A DNA stretch of 64,000 nucleotides from Enoplolaimus lenunculus (taxonomy: Eukaryota > Nematoda > Enoplea > Enoplida > Thoracostomopsidae). Made by a program: the position numbers and the translations under genes. The DNA lies in assembly GCA_030248215.1 (NCBI GenBank), contig JASANG010002050.1, forward strand, positions 1 through 64,000. The letters are read 5' to 3'. Positions 34,374 through 45,288 of this stretch are shown here, piece by piece. Numbering within the stretch: position 1 is the stretch's first letter; the number at the start of each line of letters is the position of its first letter. The notes beneath the pieces were generated by a model, which saw only the letters and a program-made list of their open reading frames with translations, searched no databases and was not told the origin of the DNA.

Positions 34374-35498
34374 AGAGTTGCATCATTTAAAAATATATAC
34401 CCGGACCCGGATTTTCTGGAAGAAAACCTCGGACCCGGACCCGGAATTTTGAAGAATGCAAACCCGGACCCAGAATTTTTCACTGCAAAGCGACTAATGT
34501 CATTCACAAAAATTTATTTCAAGCAAAAATCATTTAGTCAATTGTATAATTAACAGGGTTCCAAAGGAATTCGTTTTCCGGCTAAAATTCCGAAAAAATT
34601 TGGGTTCCGATTCCAATTTCGGCTGGCTTCTATTCCGATGCCGGAATTCCGATTTTTCGGTTATGAGGTTTTAAATGATTGAACTAAAATTTTACTTATT
34701 TTTTCGTTTGTTTCCAAAACATGTTTGTTTTTGTTAGTAAGTATTCTCAGTAGCAGAGTAAATTATTTCGCTGTTTGTCAAAATGTGACTGCAATTGAAA
34801 AGCGGCAAGCAGTGATAACCCCACTAGTTTTCAAATATAGCTAGATATTTGGTTCAACAGTATCCTTACTGTAGTGAAAACTACGCTCCATTGAAATGGT
34901 TAATTTTCAAAAATCTGGTTCCTGTTATTTGTGATTTCATAACACTTCATATTTAAAGTTTTGAAATGCTCAAAATGCTTTACTGCATTTAAATTTAAAG
35001 CCAAATTGTTCCTGTGCTTTGAGAATTGACAGGATGCTCTTAGAATTGGCAGGCCTCCATTAGTATTATAATTTTACAGTCAGGTATACAAGCAATTTTT
35101 ACTGAAACTGTGAACTTTACAGACAAACACTGCAACGGAAAGTCAAAAGTCATACACTTTAGTTGTTGATATAATTACAAAACTTAAATTCCGATTCCGG
35201 TTCCCACAAAAAACTTTGATTCCGATTCCGCTTCCGACAAATTTACTTCCGATTGGAACCCTGCTAATTAGTATCTTAAATGAGACATGTCATGTCTGCA
35301 TCTCAACGATTCCAACCATTCTTAATTAAACATTCATAATCGATAAAGCTAAATTTATTTTGTCTATTTTGTCATTGTGTTTTTGTTATACCCGGATCCG
35401 GAATGATTTGTTGTGAAAACCCCGACCCGGAATTTCTTGAAGCGAAAACCCAAACCCGGAATTTTTCGGTGAAAATAACCGGACCCGGACGCAACTCT
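34374..35498. mobile_element. hAT-like element, CCCGGA family, split by a nested element
   Basis: Outer ends AGAGTTGCATCA and GACGCAACTCT are inverted. Flanks contain TGTTTTGA and TGTTTTCA. Arrays of ACCCGGACCCGGA lie inside both ends. The interior is interrupted at 34554-35263. Without the insert the element is about 415 bp and matches 24410-25075 in reverse. Confidence 0.65.
34554..35263. mobile_element. hAT-like element, GGAATC family, nested copy
   Basis: 710 bp. Starts CAGGGTTCCAAAGGAATTCG, ends CCGATTGGAACCCTG. Repeated TTCCGATTCCG/GGAATTCCGATT motifs lie inside both ends. Flanks ATAATTAA and CTAATTAG are a partly decayed 8-bp duplication. It lies inside the CCCGGA element, so it arrived later. 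Confidence 0.7.
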
Positions 35499-35934
35499 TG
35501 TTTTCATAATTGTTAATCTGTAATTTTTATGGAAACAAACATGAGCAGTGATTTTATTTGTTCTCTTTGAAATTTAGTTTCTAACTCAGAAATTTCTAAA
35601 ATTAAAATTCAGTGTAAATTCTGTGTATGGTTGAATAAGTTAGCAATCGGTGTTGAAAGTGTGCAATCAGTATAATGTTCTCGTCTAATGGTATGGAATT
35701 CTTTGTGTCTGTATAAACGATTCGTTCAGTTACGTATTACTATGAATTACCATTTCATATCTTATATCTAATAATAAAGCATACCTTTTTTGCCGAATAC
35801 AACAAAGCTTATCATTATTGTGAATAATACTTGCAAAACATGCTTTGCTAACGTCGAGATGCTAATGATAAGCTAAATGTAGCTGTTTAAAGATGTCTTT
35901 CACATTCCAGCAACTTTAGGGTACGTATTGTTAT

Positions 35935-37110
35935 TAGAGTGGGGAATTACTCGCGTGTATAACCGCGGGTACAGATTTGTATCACGCGGGTAAAGTATTC
36001 TAAGTTGCAAAACATACGACACTGTTAGTTTTAACACTTCTGGTCAGTTGATGCCCGGTGCTTTATTTAGTTGTGTTTGAAATTTAGTTATTGTCACCGT
36101 TCTCCGCCAGCGCACCTGTTTCGCTAGCGGTAAAATGGTACAAAACGACTTTCAATTAAAAAACTTGTAATTAATATTAATAAATTCTTAAATAACTGGA
36201 ATTTTTTGTTCATTCAACTAACTGTTTTATAGAAATGGTGTTTTATAGCGTCCAGATGTAAAAAAACTTCGAAAATTCGTAATTCATATAATAAAAACTA
36301 GCCCTTGCTTGTGGTTTTAAATCAGAAATTTTTAATCGAAAGCTGTGGTTTGCGAGATAGACGGAATATGAAATACTGGATGGATGCACTTAGTATGACG
36401 TTCGTGCAGCCGGCCAATGACTCTGCTTTGGTAGCTTTGCCCAATGACACCTTGCTACTTGCTGCCTTGAGAGTATATACGAGCGCTGTTTTTGTCGTTT
36501 GTTGGAGCAAAACTCGCAGCCTGGCTCTCTATTGATCTTCTATCATAGAACAAACTGCCAGCTTCCAAAAAAGTTTCAAAGCACGGAATTACTGTGAATT
36601 TTGATTTAATGCCCAAATGAGATTAGGCTGAAAGAAAAACACGAGGACCATTGCCTCTTCAGCCAAAATTACCGAATTTCGAAAAAAGCGGCAAAACAAC
36701 GGTTTGACAACACAATAGATTATTGTTTACAAGCAGCTAATTTAACCCTTTCTCACATGATTATTTTCAATTTCATATGAGATTAATAAATGTCGTTTAA
36801 CCTCCGGTTTCGGCTGGTTTATTTTCTACCTATGATTGCGTGCTGAGTGCTTTTTCGAGTTCAGTAGCGCTGACCATATATATGGCTTTCAGTCAAATGC
36901 CTTGCTTCTAGCGAACTTTCATGCGTAAAATTTATTGAAGCTATAACGCAAACCTTCATTAAAGTGCAAAGAACCTGCGATCTTTAAAATACTGGTTTAA
37001 TTTCAGGCGCGGGTAAAAGTTGAGTCGCGGGTACTGGTAGATATTTTTTGCGCAGGTATTCCCGCGGGTCAAAAATTTCGGGTAAATAAATCCTTACCAA
37101 CTTCCCTCTT
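35935..37110. mobile_element. Diverged long copy of CCCGCG-family hAT-like element
   Basis: Starts TAGAGTGGGGAATTACTCGCG, ends AATCCTTACCAACTTCCCTCTT. Interior blocks (ACTTCTGGTCAG, CTGGTTTAATTTCAG, TTTGAAATTTAG) match 13151-13966 in reverse. CGCGGGTA motifs lie near both ends. No clear duplication. Confidence 0.55.
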
Positions 37111-37635
37111 TGATTGATATTGAAGTTCCTGGTATTTTCCAAATCTGTTGTATGCTGTGAAACGATGCTGTTGCAAACAATTTCTGCATAATGAACTACG
37201 CCTCAGTGAGTTACAGCAGCTGTTAAAGATAGAAATTTATTATATTGCTTTGTCGTTTATTGAAGATTTTTGTATAGGCAGCAGTTTGTCTTTCTGCTAG
37301 TACAGCTACTACTGATTTAGTATAAGTCAAGTTTTTTGTCTTGCGGTGACTAAACTTTTGAAAATTTTCACAATACGAAGATGGTAACATTTTTTTTGGA
37401 AAGTATGCAGTTTGAATGATATTTTTGTATACTTACTGTAATTGCGTGTTTATTTGAGTTTTTCATCAGAAACAAAACATTTCAATATGCTCGAAGCATC
37501 TGAAAAACAATTTTGAAGTGTAAATGATTATGGTTTGTGCCCAAACCTGGTTTGTATTTAGCCAAATTCATCACGTTTTCGTATATAATTTATTTTACTT
37601 CTATGCCGCCAACTTTGAGATCCTTTACAATTCCG

Positions 37636-38039
37636 CAGGGTTCTAACCGGAACTAGGTTTTGTCGGAAGCGGAACCGGAATCGAAATCAAATTTTTCTGT
37701 CAGAACCGGAATCAAGTTTTAGTAATTGTATTAAAAAGTTAAAGGTGTATGACTAACTTTTGTTGCAGTATGCCTGTTTCCGTAACTGTCCACAGTTTCA
37801 GTAAAAATTGTTCATATACTGACGGAATACACGTAACAACTCGGAATATTTACAAAGAAAAAACCATCAGAATAATTGCAAATGAACGCAACAAAACGAA
37901 ACAAGCAAAATCTAAGTTCAATCATCTTAAAATCATAGCCGAAAAATCAGAATCCCGGCATCGGAACAGCAATCAGCCGGAATCGGAAGTCTAATTTTGC
38001 CGGAATTTTACCCGGAATCGGAATTCCGATGGAACCCTG
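37636..38039. mobile_element. hAT-like MITE, GGAATC family
   Basis: 404 bp. Starts CAGGGTTCTAACCGGAAC, ends CCGATGGAACCCTG. Flanks CAATTCCG and CAATTCCA are an 8-bp duplication with one change. GGAACCGGAATCG arrays lie inside both ends. The interior (CCACAGTTTCAGTAAAAATTG) is shared with 34554-35263 and 6695-7345. Confidence 0.8.
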
Positions 38040-38325
38040 CAATTCCAGTATATATACTGTCAATATTTGGTTGGGTTATTTTAATTTTGAGTGTATAAAA
38101 GTTGCATTTTTGTGAATTTTTATATTTTAAATTTATAAACCGGTGCAATACGCCGTGGGACACTAGAAATTTTACAGGAATTTTTTGAAATTATTTGTTA
38201 ACCGTTGAATGTAACCGTCTACTGATGCATATCTATTAGCTTTATGCAGTTTTGTTTAACGAAAATTTATAGTACAAAATTTTTCTGCGTACAACAGTGT
38301 GATGAATGTTGTCCGTGTGTTGCAG

Positions 38326-38365
38326 TTGCAAGACAGAGTTTAAAGTTTTGCGATGCAGGGAAAGC
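38326..38365 (+). CDS. vab-10: Spectraplakin exon 13 (40-nt exon)
   Basis: One completing base and 13 codons, CKTEFKVLRCRES. It aligns with the family's KLRDEIMALRNECSS stretch and is needed to convert phase 2 (exon 12) to phase 0 (exon 14). Acceptor GTGTGTTGCAG, donor AAGC|GTGAGT. It is too short for open-frame searches. Confidence 0.82.
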
Positions 38366-38837
38366 GTGAGTAGTCGTCAAGCGTTCACTGTTTGATTACG
38401 TATGTGCGCTGTATCGTGTGGATTCTTTAAATGTATAATGTTATGTCTGGGGTTATATTGTGTGCACAGTTTCTTAGTTCAATATTCGTTTTCACTTTAG
38501 GGAACTGATATGTAAAGTTGGAAACGTGGATTATGCAGCTGTTTTTTTCTTCGATTCAAAGTAGTTTTAAAACTGATTTCTATAGTTAAGACATTATAGA
38601 AAATGTAAATTCTCCAGCATTTCGTGGACAGTTGAGGAAAAAACTTATGTAGAACAGGTCATTAACCATTAATAATTATTATACTCATGCTTAAACACTA
38701 TTAAACAATCATCTTTTAAGCTATTATATTTTTTATCATTAGTATGTGTTTAATCATCGAAACTGAGTTTCACATTATGTAAAACTTGAATTGTGCCTAA
38801 AAATATTGGTCTATATTTCATTCATTGTTTCGAGTAG

Positions 38838-39260
38838 CGTGATATGTCATCGCAAAAAATTTACGTCAATGGCGCAGGGCCAATTCCTAATCCTGGACCG
38901 GCTGTTACCTGTTCGCCCGTCATTTCCCAAGCTTATTTACCTGAATCGTCGTACGCTTATTCGGGCATAAATATAACGAGTGCAAGTCAACGTTACAACA
39001 CTTCTACACGATTGCAACAAGAGTATTGCCATACTAATACTACTAGTAGCAACAACATTAAAAATAGTAATGCGTTACGCGTTGATTCTAGAGTGACCAA
39101 TATGAATGATCGACATTCAGCGTTGTCACAACGTTGTGAGTTGGATTTAATGCAACGTGTTGACGCAAAAAGTCGCGCAGAGTACGAAAAATACGCTGCA
39201 ACACGTGGATCGATATTTAAACTGGTTGAAGAGTGCATTGTATGGATTGAAGACCGGACG
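38838..39260 (+). CDS. vab-10: Spectraplakin exon 14 (Ser/Thr/Asn-rich linker)
   Basis: 141 residues. The first 95 are low-complexity (Ser, Thr, Asn, Tyr), like the SGITQSL...TPSLTS linker of BPAG1 and MACF1. The end, KLVEECIVWIEDRT, matches KFVQDLLNWVDEMQ. An acceptor GAGTAG|CGTGATATG allows internal use in phase 0. The ATG at 38844 (MSSQKIYVNGAGPIP) has an in-frame TAG nine bases upstream, so this exon could also start a short isoform lacking the CH domains, as BPAG1e does. Confidence 0.85.
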
Positions 39261-40830
39261 GTAAGTGTATGCGCAGTTAACTGGAACTTAATGAAATTAA
39301 TTTTAGTAGTAAGAATTTTAAGCACTTGTTCACTTTCTTTTACTCCTCCACCGCTTAGGGTCCCTGGAAATTTTGGGATGTACAAAGGGCGGCAGCTTTC
39401 CTGAGTGGAAAGTAAAAAGTGTCAATGCCGCGTTACTCTATGAATATGGGAGCGGGATTTTGTTCAGTTTAGCTGCTGAGTGAAGCGAAACGTCAAGCAT
39501 ATCTCGAAGGTTCGGCGAAATGTTTTATGTTTTGTATTCGGGGGTTGAAAGTGTTAAAAGGTGGTTTTCCGTCGTGACGGGAATCGTAGGAACCGTTGAA
39601 TGGAATTTGGTAAACTTTTTTGTTTGAAAGCTTATTATTCTGGGGTGTTAACCTCGCATTTGGGTTTTAAAATTTGAAAACTTTTTCAATTATCTCACTG
39701 ATCATTAGGATTATAAATTGTTTATAACCTTCCAAAACCAATCAATGACTAGTTAGCTAATGACTGAGTTACATAATGTCAACTATGACAGTCATTAGAG
39801 TTGGGAATATTTCATTTTTAAAAGCACTGGTGTGCTATTGGCAGTTGGATTCACGGGCATGAAAAATTAAATATAGTCTTTAGAAATAGGAAAACATTCA
39901 AATTAATTAGCTGCTCAATTATATGAGCGATGCAGTGTTTTTTCACTTAAAATGTGTGAATGCATTTTGTAAGCAAGTAACATCCAACTCGACGAATAGG
40001 AAGCGTTCAGTGGGTCAAGATATGGGTGTGCTTTATAAAGTTGGAATGTTTAAGTGAAGCAAGTATATCATCCGAGCTTCGCTCGACACATGTTGCACAG
40101 CATACATGTTGTCAAATTATCCACTTACACTTACAGTCATCGTGGTGGAAGTTCCAACTTCCAAGACAGTTCCGCTGGTGCACAGTTCTATTCAACGGGG
40201 ATGTTTGAGGAATGGGGTTCTGGGAAATTTCGGAGAAACCGAAAACGACAGTTTTTGGCTTAGAGTAATGAGTACGTCGACTACTCGAATCTCAGCCATT
40301 TTATACTATCCATTTTGTTGTCTAAAACTTTGTTGATATTGTTCAAAGTTAGCCGCCTCTTATCGGAAGAGGCTCCCCAGGAATGTTGAGCTAACCTCAA
40401 ACGCCACTGAACCTGTAAGTTTTTCGGTCCCAAATTTGAAATTTATTAATAGCAATAGCGTAAAATTTTATACAACATCACATATGGACTATGAATACCA
40501 GCAGGATGTCCAGCTTTATTTTACAATTGTGCTAATTAATGAACAAAATTAAAATACTTTGTTGGTTTCTGTAAGTATAATGTAAACCCTTTGTTTAGCC
40601 CTGGCAAAATAGTTTTGAATTGCGTGCAAATTAATCATTAAACGCCGCTATAATATGCTTATATCGCTAGCACGTCAATGATGGCGCAAATAAAAAATTG
40701 TTTACAAATAATTGTTATGCGGTGCATTGCGTCAATTCACGTGTGTTGTCGGCCGATGCTGGCAGCATTAAAATCGTCCAGCGTGGCCCTTGGCCAGTTG
40801 CTTCACAGCAATTACATTAAATGACTTTAG
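39261..40830 (+). other. Intron 14
   Basis: Contains the second Helitron-like copy (39470-40090). The open frames at 40026-40336 overlap that repeat and are not supported as exons. Confidence 0.45.
39470..40090. mobile_element. Helitron-like repeat, copy 2 (diverged)
   Basis: Shares GAAGCGAAAC, TTTTATGTTTTGTA.TCGGGGGT and TTTTTTGTTTGAAAGC...CTGGGGTGTTAACCTCGCATT with copies 1 and 3. Near its right end lies GAGCTTCGCTCG. The minisatellite core is reduced. Confidence 0.5.
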
Positions 40831-40959
40831 GTTGAACTGCAGCGAATGGTTTTTGTCGAAGACATTGAAACTTTGGAGAAAATGCTCAATGAACGCCGCT
40901 CAATTCATAGCCATATCGTTGATTACCGAGTGAAAGTTGATGAATGTATTCGATGTCAG
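40831..40959 (+). CDS. vab-10: Spectraplakin exon 15 (plakin domain)
   Basis: 43 residues. VELQRMVF then DIETLEKMLNERRSIHSHIV aligns with [26 protein letters not shown]. Phase 0-0, donor CAG|GTTCGT. Confidence 0.9.
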
Positions 40960-41159
40960 GTTCGTTTCTTTCACATTTTGAATTTATCGTTACCAATAGT
41001 TTTGGTTAAAATTAACCCACAATCGACCCTTAGTCGGAGTCAAACTCATTTTTATACCCGATTTAGATTTAGCTGGTCATAGTGTCATCGATTACGATGA
41101 ATACTTATTTTATTGTAAAGACAATTTGATTTCATTTATATGTTGCATGTTGGGTGTAC

Positions 41160-41250
41160 ATTGAATTCCGATTCCGATTAGAATTCCGATTCAAATCCAG
41201 TTCTGTTTGTGATTTCAGTTGCAGGTGTAATCGGAATCGGAATTTGAATT
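41160..41250. repeat. GATTCC-type hAT-like relic
   Basis: Short inverted pair: GAATTCCGATTCCGATTAG facing TAATCGGAATCGGAATTTG. No complete ends. Confidence 0.4.
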
Positions 41251-41471
41251 TGTCATCGTTTCTAACCTGTATTATTTTATCTGTGTATTTATTCAGTCAC
41301 ATACGTAATTATTTGGAAATTTCATAGCTATGCTTTTAATCTGTGCGTTGTAAGTTATGTGCAATACTTTAGCAATGCATATCGGTTTCTATTCCAACTT
41401 GTTTTGCTATATTTTATTCTGTAAAAATTACTGTTTAAACCGAGTCTGCAATAAACTGCCTTTTGGTTTAG

Positions 41472-41549
41472 ACAAGTATTTCGCCAGAAGATTGTGATAT
41501 TTACTGTGCGTTGCTCTCGAAACTGGAAGCTAATTATGAAGATTTGCGA
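41472..41549 (+). CDS. vab-10: Spectraplakin exon 16 (plakin domain)
   Basis: 26 residues, with IYCALLSKLEANYEDLR aligning to TYAEKLHRLESQYAKLL. Phase 0-0. Confidence 0.9.
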
Positions 41550-41624
41550 GTAAGTTTGTCTTTTGCTTTTTTATACATTGTAAGGCTGTTGGACCAGAAA
41601 CCAACATGACTATCTACTCTTTGG

Positions 41625-42505
41625 TTGAAAGGTGCACGTCCGTCCGTCCGTCTGTCCATCCGAAAAGAATCCAGATTTTGATAAACCTTTTTTGTTTGAA
41701 AGCCAATTATCCTGGGGTGTTAACCTCGCATTGGGGTTTTGAATTTTTAAGCCCCTTATTAGCTACAGGCTAATTTGCATAATTAATTAAGCCTAAATTA
41801 GGACTTACTACATTATTTCACTAATTATTACAGTTACAAGCAATCTAATTTCAGCATTAAAGGGTTTTTATTTGCGAGGAATTTAAATAAATTGTTTACA
41901 AACCTCCAAAACCGATAATTGATTAGTGAGCTAATAGCTAATTTGCATGTTAGCTTAATTGACAAGACAAAACTAAGACTTTTTTAAATTATTTCAATAA
42001 TTATTAGTGTTTACCGACGGTTTTTCGGTGCGAGGAATCTGAACAAATTGTTTACAAACCTCCAAAACCGATAATTGAGTAGTTAGCTAATAGATAATTT
42101 GCATATTAGCATAGTTTGTAAGCCTAAATTAGGACTTTTTAAATTGTTTCAATAATTATTTGGGTTACTGAAGGTTTTTGGGTGCGAGGAATCTGAATAA
42201 ATTGTTTACAAACCTCTAAAACCGATAATTGAGTAGTTAGCTAATAGATACTTATCATATATAAGCATAATTGATAAGCCTAAATTAGGCGTTTTTACAA
42301 TGTTTCACTAATTATTAGGGTTACAAGCAATCTAATTTCAGTAGGGTGACTGAAGGGTTTTCGGTGCGAGGAATTTGAGTAAATTGCTTGCACACCTCCA
42401 AAATCGATAAATGAATATTTAGCCAATAACTAATTTGCATATTACCTTAATTGCTTACGTGTGTTCGAGTTTCGCTCAATAAATGTAGTTCCACTACGAC
42501 TGGTT
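41625..42505. mobile_element. Helitron-like repeat, copy 3
   Basis: The best-preserved core: GTCCGTCCGTCCGTC tract, then tandem units starting at 41873, 42028, 42181 and 42363 (period about 153-182 bp), each with GCGAGGAAT, ACAAACCTCCAAAACCGATA and GCTAATAG..AATTTGCAT. Ends TTTCGCTCAATAAATGTAGT...CGACTGG|T. It fills nearly all of intron 16; its end is 14 bp before the exon 17 acceptor boundary. Confidence 0.6.
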
Positions 42506-42519
42506 AATTGGAATTGTAG

Positions 42520-42684
42520 GAGTTGTCAACTGGGCGGATTTTAGACCTTGATTCGCTATTGGCGTTTGTTCGGGTAGCGTCTGCAGAACTTTCTTGGATA
42601 AATGAACGTGAAAAAATTGAAGTAACACGTGATTGGTCGGATATTAATCGTCTTGATGTTCCAATGCTACAGAATTACGTCCGG
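42520..42684 (+). CDS. vab-10: Spectraplakin exon 17 (plakin domain)
   Basis: 55 residues with ASAELSWINEREKIEVTRDW, the hallmark plakin motif (family [21 protein letters not shown]). The acceptor GGAATTGTAG has a poor pyrimidine tract because a repeat ends just upstream. Phase 0-0. Confidence 0.95.
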
Positions 42685-42896
42685 GTATGTTGTTCGGAGT
42701 GTTTACAATATGGTTTTTTAAACTAATGCTCGCTTTATTCAGTTGAAACGCTAATGACCAGCTAAACTTTAGCTTTGACATTGGAGTTAGCTTACAGGAA
42801 ATTAATTTTCAAAATCATTATGTTATCCGTTTTGGTTTCCAGTTTTCATATTTTGTCTATTGCAAGCTATAGGCGGTTAAGTTTCTGAAATTACAG

Positions 42897-43001
42897 CAAT
42901 TGCTGCATGAAATTGATTTGCGAGAAGAACAGTTCAATACAGTTAGTCAACAAGGTGAAACTCTTGTTAACGCAAAACATCCAGCAGCTGTTGTTGTTGA
43001 G
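42897..43001 (+). CDS. vab-10: Spectraplakin exon 18 (plakin domain)
   Basis: 35 residues. LLHEIDLREEQFNTVSQQGE then NAKHPAA matches ELDQKEENIKSVQEIAEQL..ENHPA. Phase 0-0. Confidence 0.93.
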
Positions 43002-43403
43002 GTACAATGAGATTGGATTATTTAATTGCTGTTGAGTTATAAGAGTTTTTGTACGGTCCAGAATTATTATGGTATGAAATAAGTACAACAGCTTAGTCAA
43101 TCTGAAAGATAGTAATATGGATTTTATCTTTATTTCGCTCAGGCTTTTGGGCAGTTATTTTCCTCCGAATAATTGGTTTGTAATACGTACGTTTGCAATG
43201 GGCGATTCCGTGCGTTTTTAATTATTGCTTGCTTTAACATAAACTGTCATTAATCCGTTTACTTCAGACATTTACTTTCGTGTATACTGTCAAAACGGAG
43301 AGAACAAAAATATGATTTTTAAAACTCAGTTTATAATCTCGCATGTAATACGAAATTATTCGATTTTTAAGCAACATTTATAATATACATGGTCTACTTG
43401 CAG

Positions 43404-43499
43404 GCTTATTTAGCAACGATGCGTAGTCAACGAAATTGGCTTATTTCACTTACAAAATGTCTCGATGCTCATATACAGGACGCTGCCAGTATTGCTGAG
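43404..43499 (+). CDS. vab-10: Spectraplakin exon 19 (plakin domain)
   Basis: 32 residues, AYLATMRSQRNWLISLTKCL and DAHIQD, matching [24 protein letters not shown]. Phase 0-0. Confidence 0.94.
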
Positions 43500-43910
43500 G
43501 TATGTCGTTCGCCTGTGAGTAGACACGATAGGTTTTAAGTTGCATTTAAATTTTATGGTATCGGACTATTAGCATTATCTTTGACTTCAATGTAGATATC
43601 TTCTTGCGTTTCTGCGCTTTCAAAGTTTAAACAACATTATCGAAATTGTTAGTATATGAAGTCCTGCGACGGTCGAATATTCAGTCACATTGTTTCTCGC
43701 CGAGTATATTTTTTGTGAAGATTTTATCAATGTTTATTATTGTTTACACCTTGAATGCTGATTGTTTTTAGAAGAGATGTACGTTGCAGTAAATCCACTG
43801 GTTCGATAATATAATAATTAATATAAACGGTTGCACTCCAAATATCTGGTCACGGTGAAAATAAATAAAAATAGTTTTATTCGCGTACAGACATCGGTGA
43901 GTAGTTTTAG

Positions 43911-44033
43911 TTTTTGGAAGAAGCTCGGAACGCCGAACAATGGATGGATCGACAGTCTGAATTGCTTCGATCACAATTTGACAAAACAAATGTGTCAGTG
44001 GATGAAGGGAGAAAGTTGCTGAAAAATCTTGAT
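43911..44033 (+). CDS. vab-10: Spectraplakin exon 20 (plakin domain)
   Basis: 41 residues. FLEEARNAEQWMDRQSELLR aligns with [20 protein letters not shown]. Phase 0-0. A possible 6-nt exon just upstream is rejected below. Confidence 0.88.
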
Positions 44034-44288
44034 GTAATTGATAGATAAAAAACGTTGCTTTTACTGATGCGCGAACTGAAATAAGGTTTACAGGTTTATT
44101 CTAGTTTGTGTTTGATAAAGTTATATGATCAAAATGTATGAACTGATAGGAATGTATTGTAAACATCGATCTAGATGGGTTTTGGGTATTCTATCTGTGT
44201 CAAGCATGTTTATGGGATTCGACTGTTTAGGAACTTGTAGGTTAATCGCGTTGAACAATTAGCGCCTGTAATTAGTGTTTGTGTTCAG

Positions 44289-44435
44289 GAGATTCACAAT
44301 ATGTTTGATCGTTATTCTGACGTGTTGGCAACACTATCAGATCGTGCGCGACATTTGCCGCCGTTGTGGCAACGTGGGGAGCGAATTAGAGATCCGCAAA
44401 CGCTCCGTGTATTGTGCAGTTATCAGGATGGAGAG
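44289..44435 (+). CDS. vab-10: Spectraplakin exon 21 (plakin domain, SH3 start)
   Basis: 49 residues. DVLATLSDRARHLPPLWQRG aligns with KSTIANLMGKAKTIIQLKPR; then TLRVLCSYQDGE opens the SH3 (family SIPIKAICDYRQIE). Phase 0-0. Confidence 0.93.
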
Positions 44436-44565
44436 GTATACTTTACAGCGGGGCGGGAATATAGTTTTCATTAAAGCATATTTCGAAAGACTATGTTTAA
44501 TTTCGAATGGCCTGTTTTATAAAACGTGCTGGTTTGTTGTTTTTACATTTTGATAACTTTTTTAG

Positions 44566-44835
44566 TGTTTTCTTCGTCGTGGCGATGAATGTGTTCTAAC
44601 AGACAATTCGGATCCTGTTAAATGGGATATTCGATTAGACACTGGAATAGTTCATTCTGCATACTCTGTCGTATTCCGAATTGCTCCTCCTGACTCACGT
44701 ATCGACTCGTACCTTAAACAGCTTGAGGCTCATTTCCACGCCTTGAAACACATTTGGCGTGAAAAACATCGCCGCATTCGATTTTGTATGGTCATTGATA
44801 CTATTACGATTGTTCGTTCGTGGAATTTGGAATAT
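44566..44835 (+). CDS. vab-10: Spectraplakin exon 22 (SH3 and following repeat)
   Basis: 90 residues. FLRRGDECVLTDNSDPVKWD and VVFRIAPP complete the SH3 found in all plakin domains (family [20 protein letters not shown] and VCFTVPPP). Then YLKQLEAHFHALKHIWREKH starts the next spectrin-like repeat. The SH3 packs on the repeats in known plakin structures and lacks a typical proline-ligand groove. Phase 0-0. Confidence 0.95.
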
Positions 44836-45288
44836 GTATGTTTTTCGTTCGTTTGAACCCACTGCTTTCTCATTAGCGTGTGTTGTAGCACGTTTGTTTC
44901 AAAACTAACTAAACCGAGGTGTTAAATAAGTTTTCCAGCTTTAAGCGTGTTTGGCGCGCTGAGCGCTAAGAAAATGTAGTTTACTTAGCCCTCTTCCATT
45001 TCGTTATTCTTTTTAATATATAGCTTTGCTTGAAATTTTTAAGATCCGTCGATGTGTTTCAGTTAACTACACTGTAACGCTGCAGTTTTATTGCCCTGTG
45101 TTTATATTGCAACAGAAACCGATAAGTATTCGAAGCAAAACACTTCATTTAAGCTACACTTTGTGGTTTTTATAAGCAGCCCCGATAGCTCGAAATTTGA
45201 CTGAAACTATCGCAATTGTGGAAATCACAGCAATCGTAAATTTTATTTGATTAGAATAATAATTGAGACACAATGTTCAATTTTTCAG

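Larger units (their letters stand above)
30480..38325 (+). other. Largest plakin-domain intron
   Basis: 7.8 kb with no exon that fits the phase and family pattern. It holds an ACTTAA-rich possible element (30779-31260), a tRNA-like segment (32710-32785), a foldback (33250-34100) and four hAT-like elements between 34374 and 38039. The 99-codon open frame at 31600-31899 is not supported as coding. Confidence 0.6.

Noticed and set aside
38844-39404. The 186-codon frame as a complete small gene
   Set aside because: The part after 39260 runs through a strong GTAAGT donor into non-conserved sequence, while the part before it ends in a conserved plakin helix that continues in exon 15.
43891-43896. 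A 6-nt microexon (ACATCG between TACAG and GTGAGT) before exon 20
   Set aside because: The flanking signals are good, but exon 20 joins exon 19 in phase 0 without it and alignment to the family needs no extra residues.
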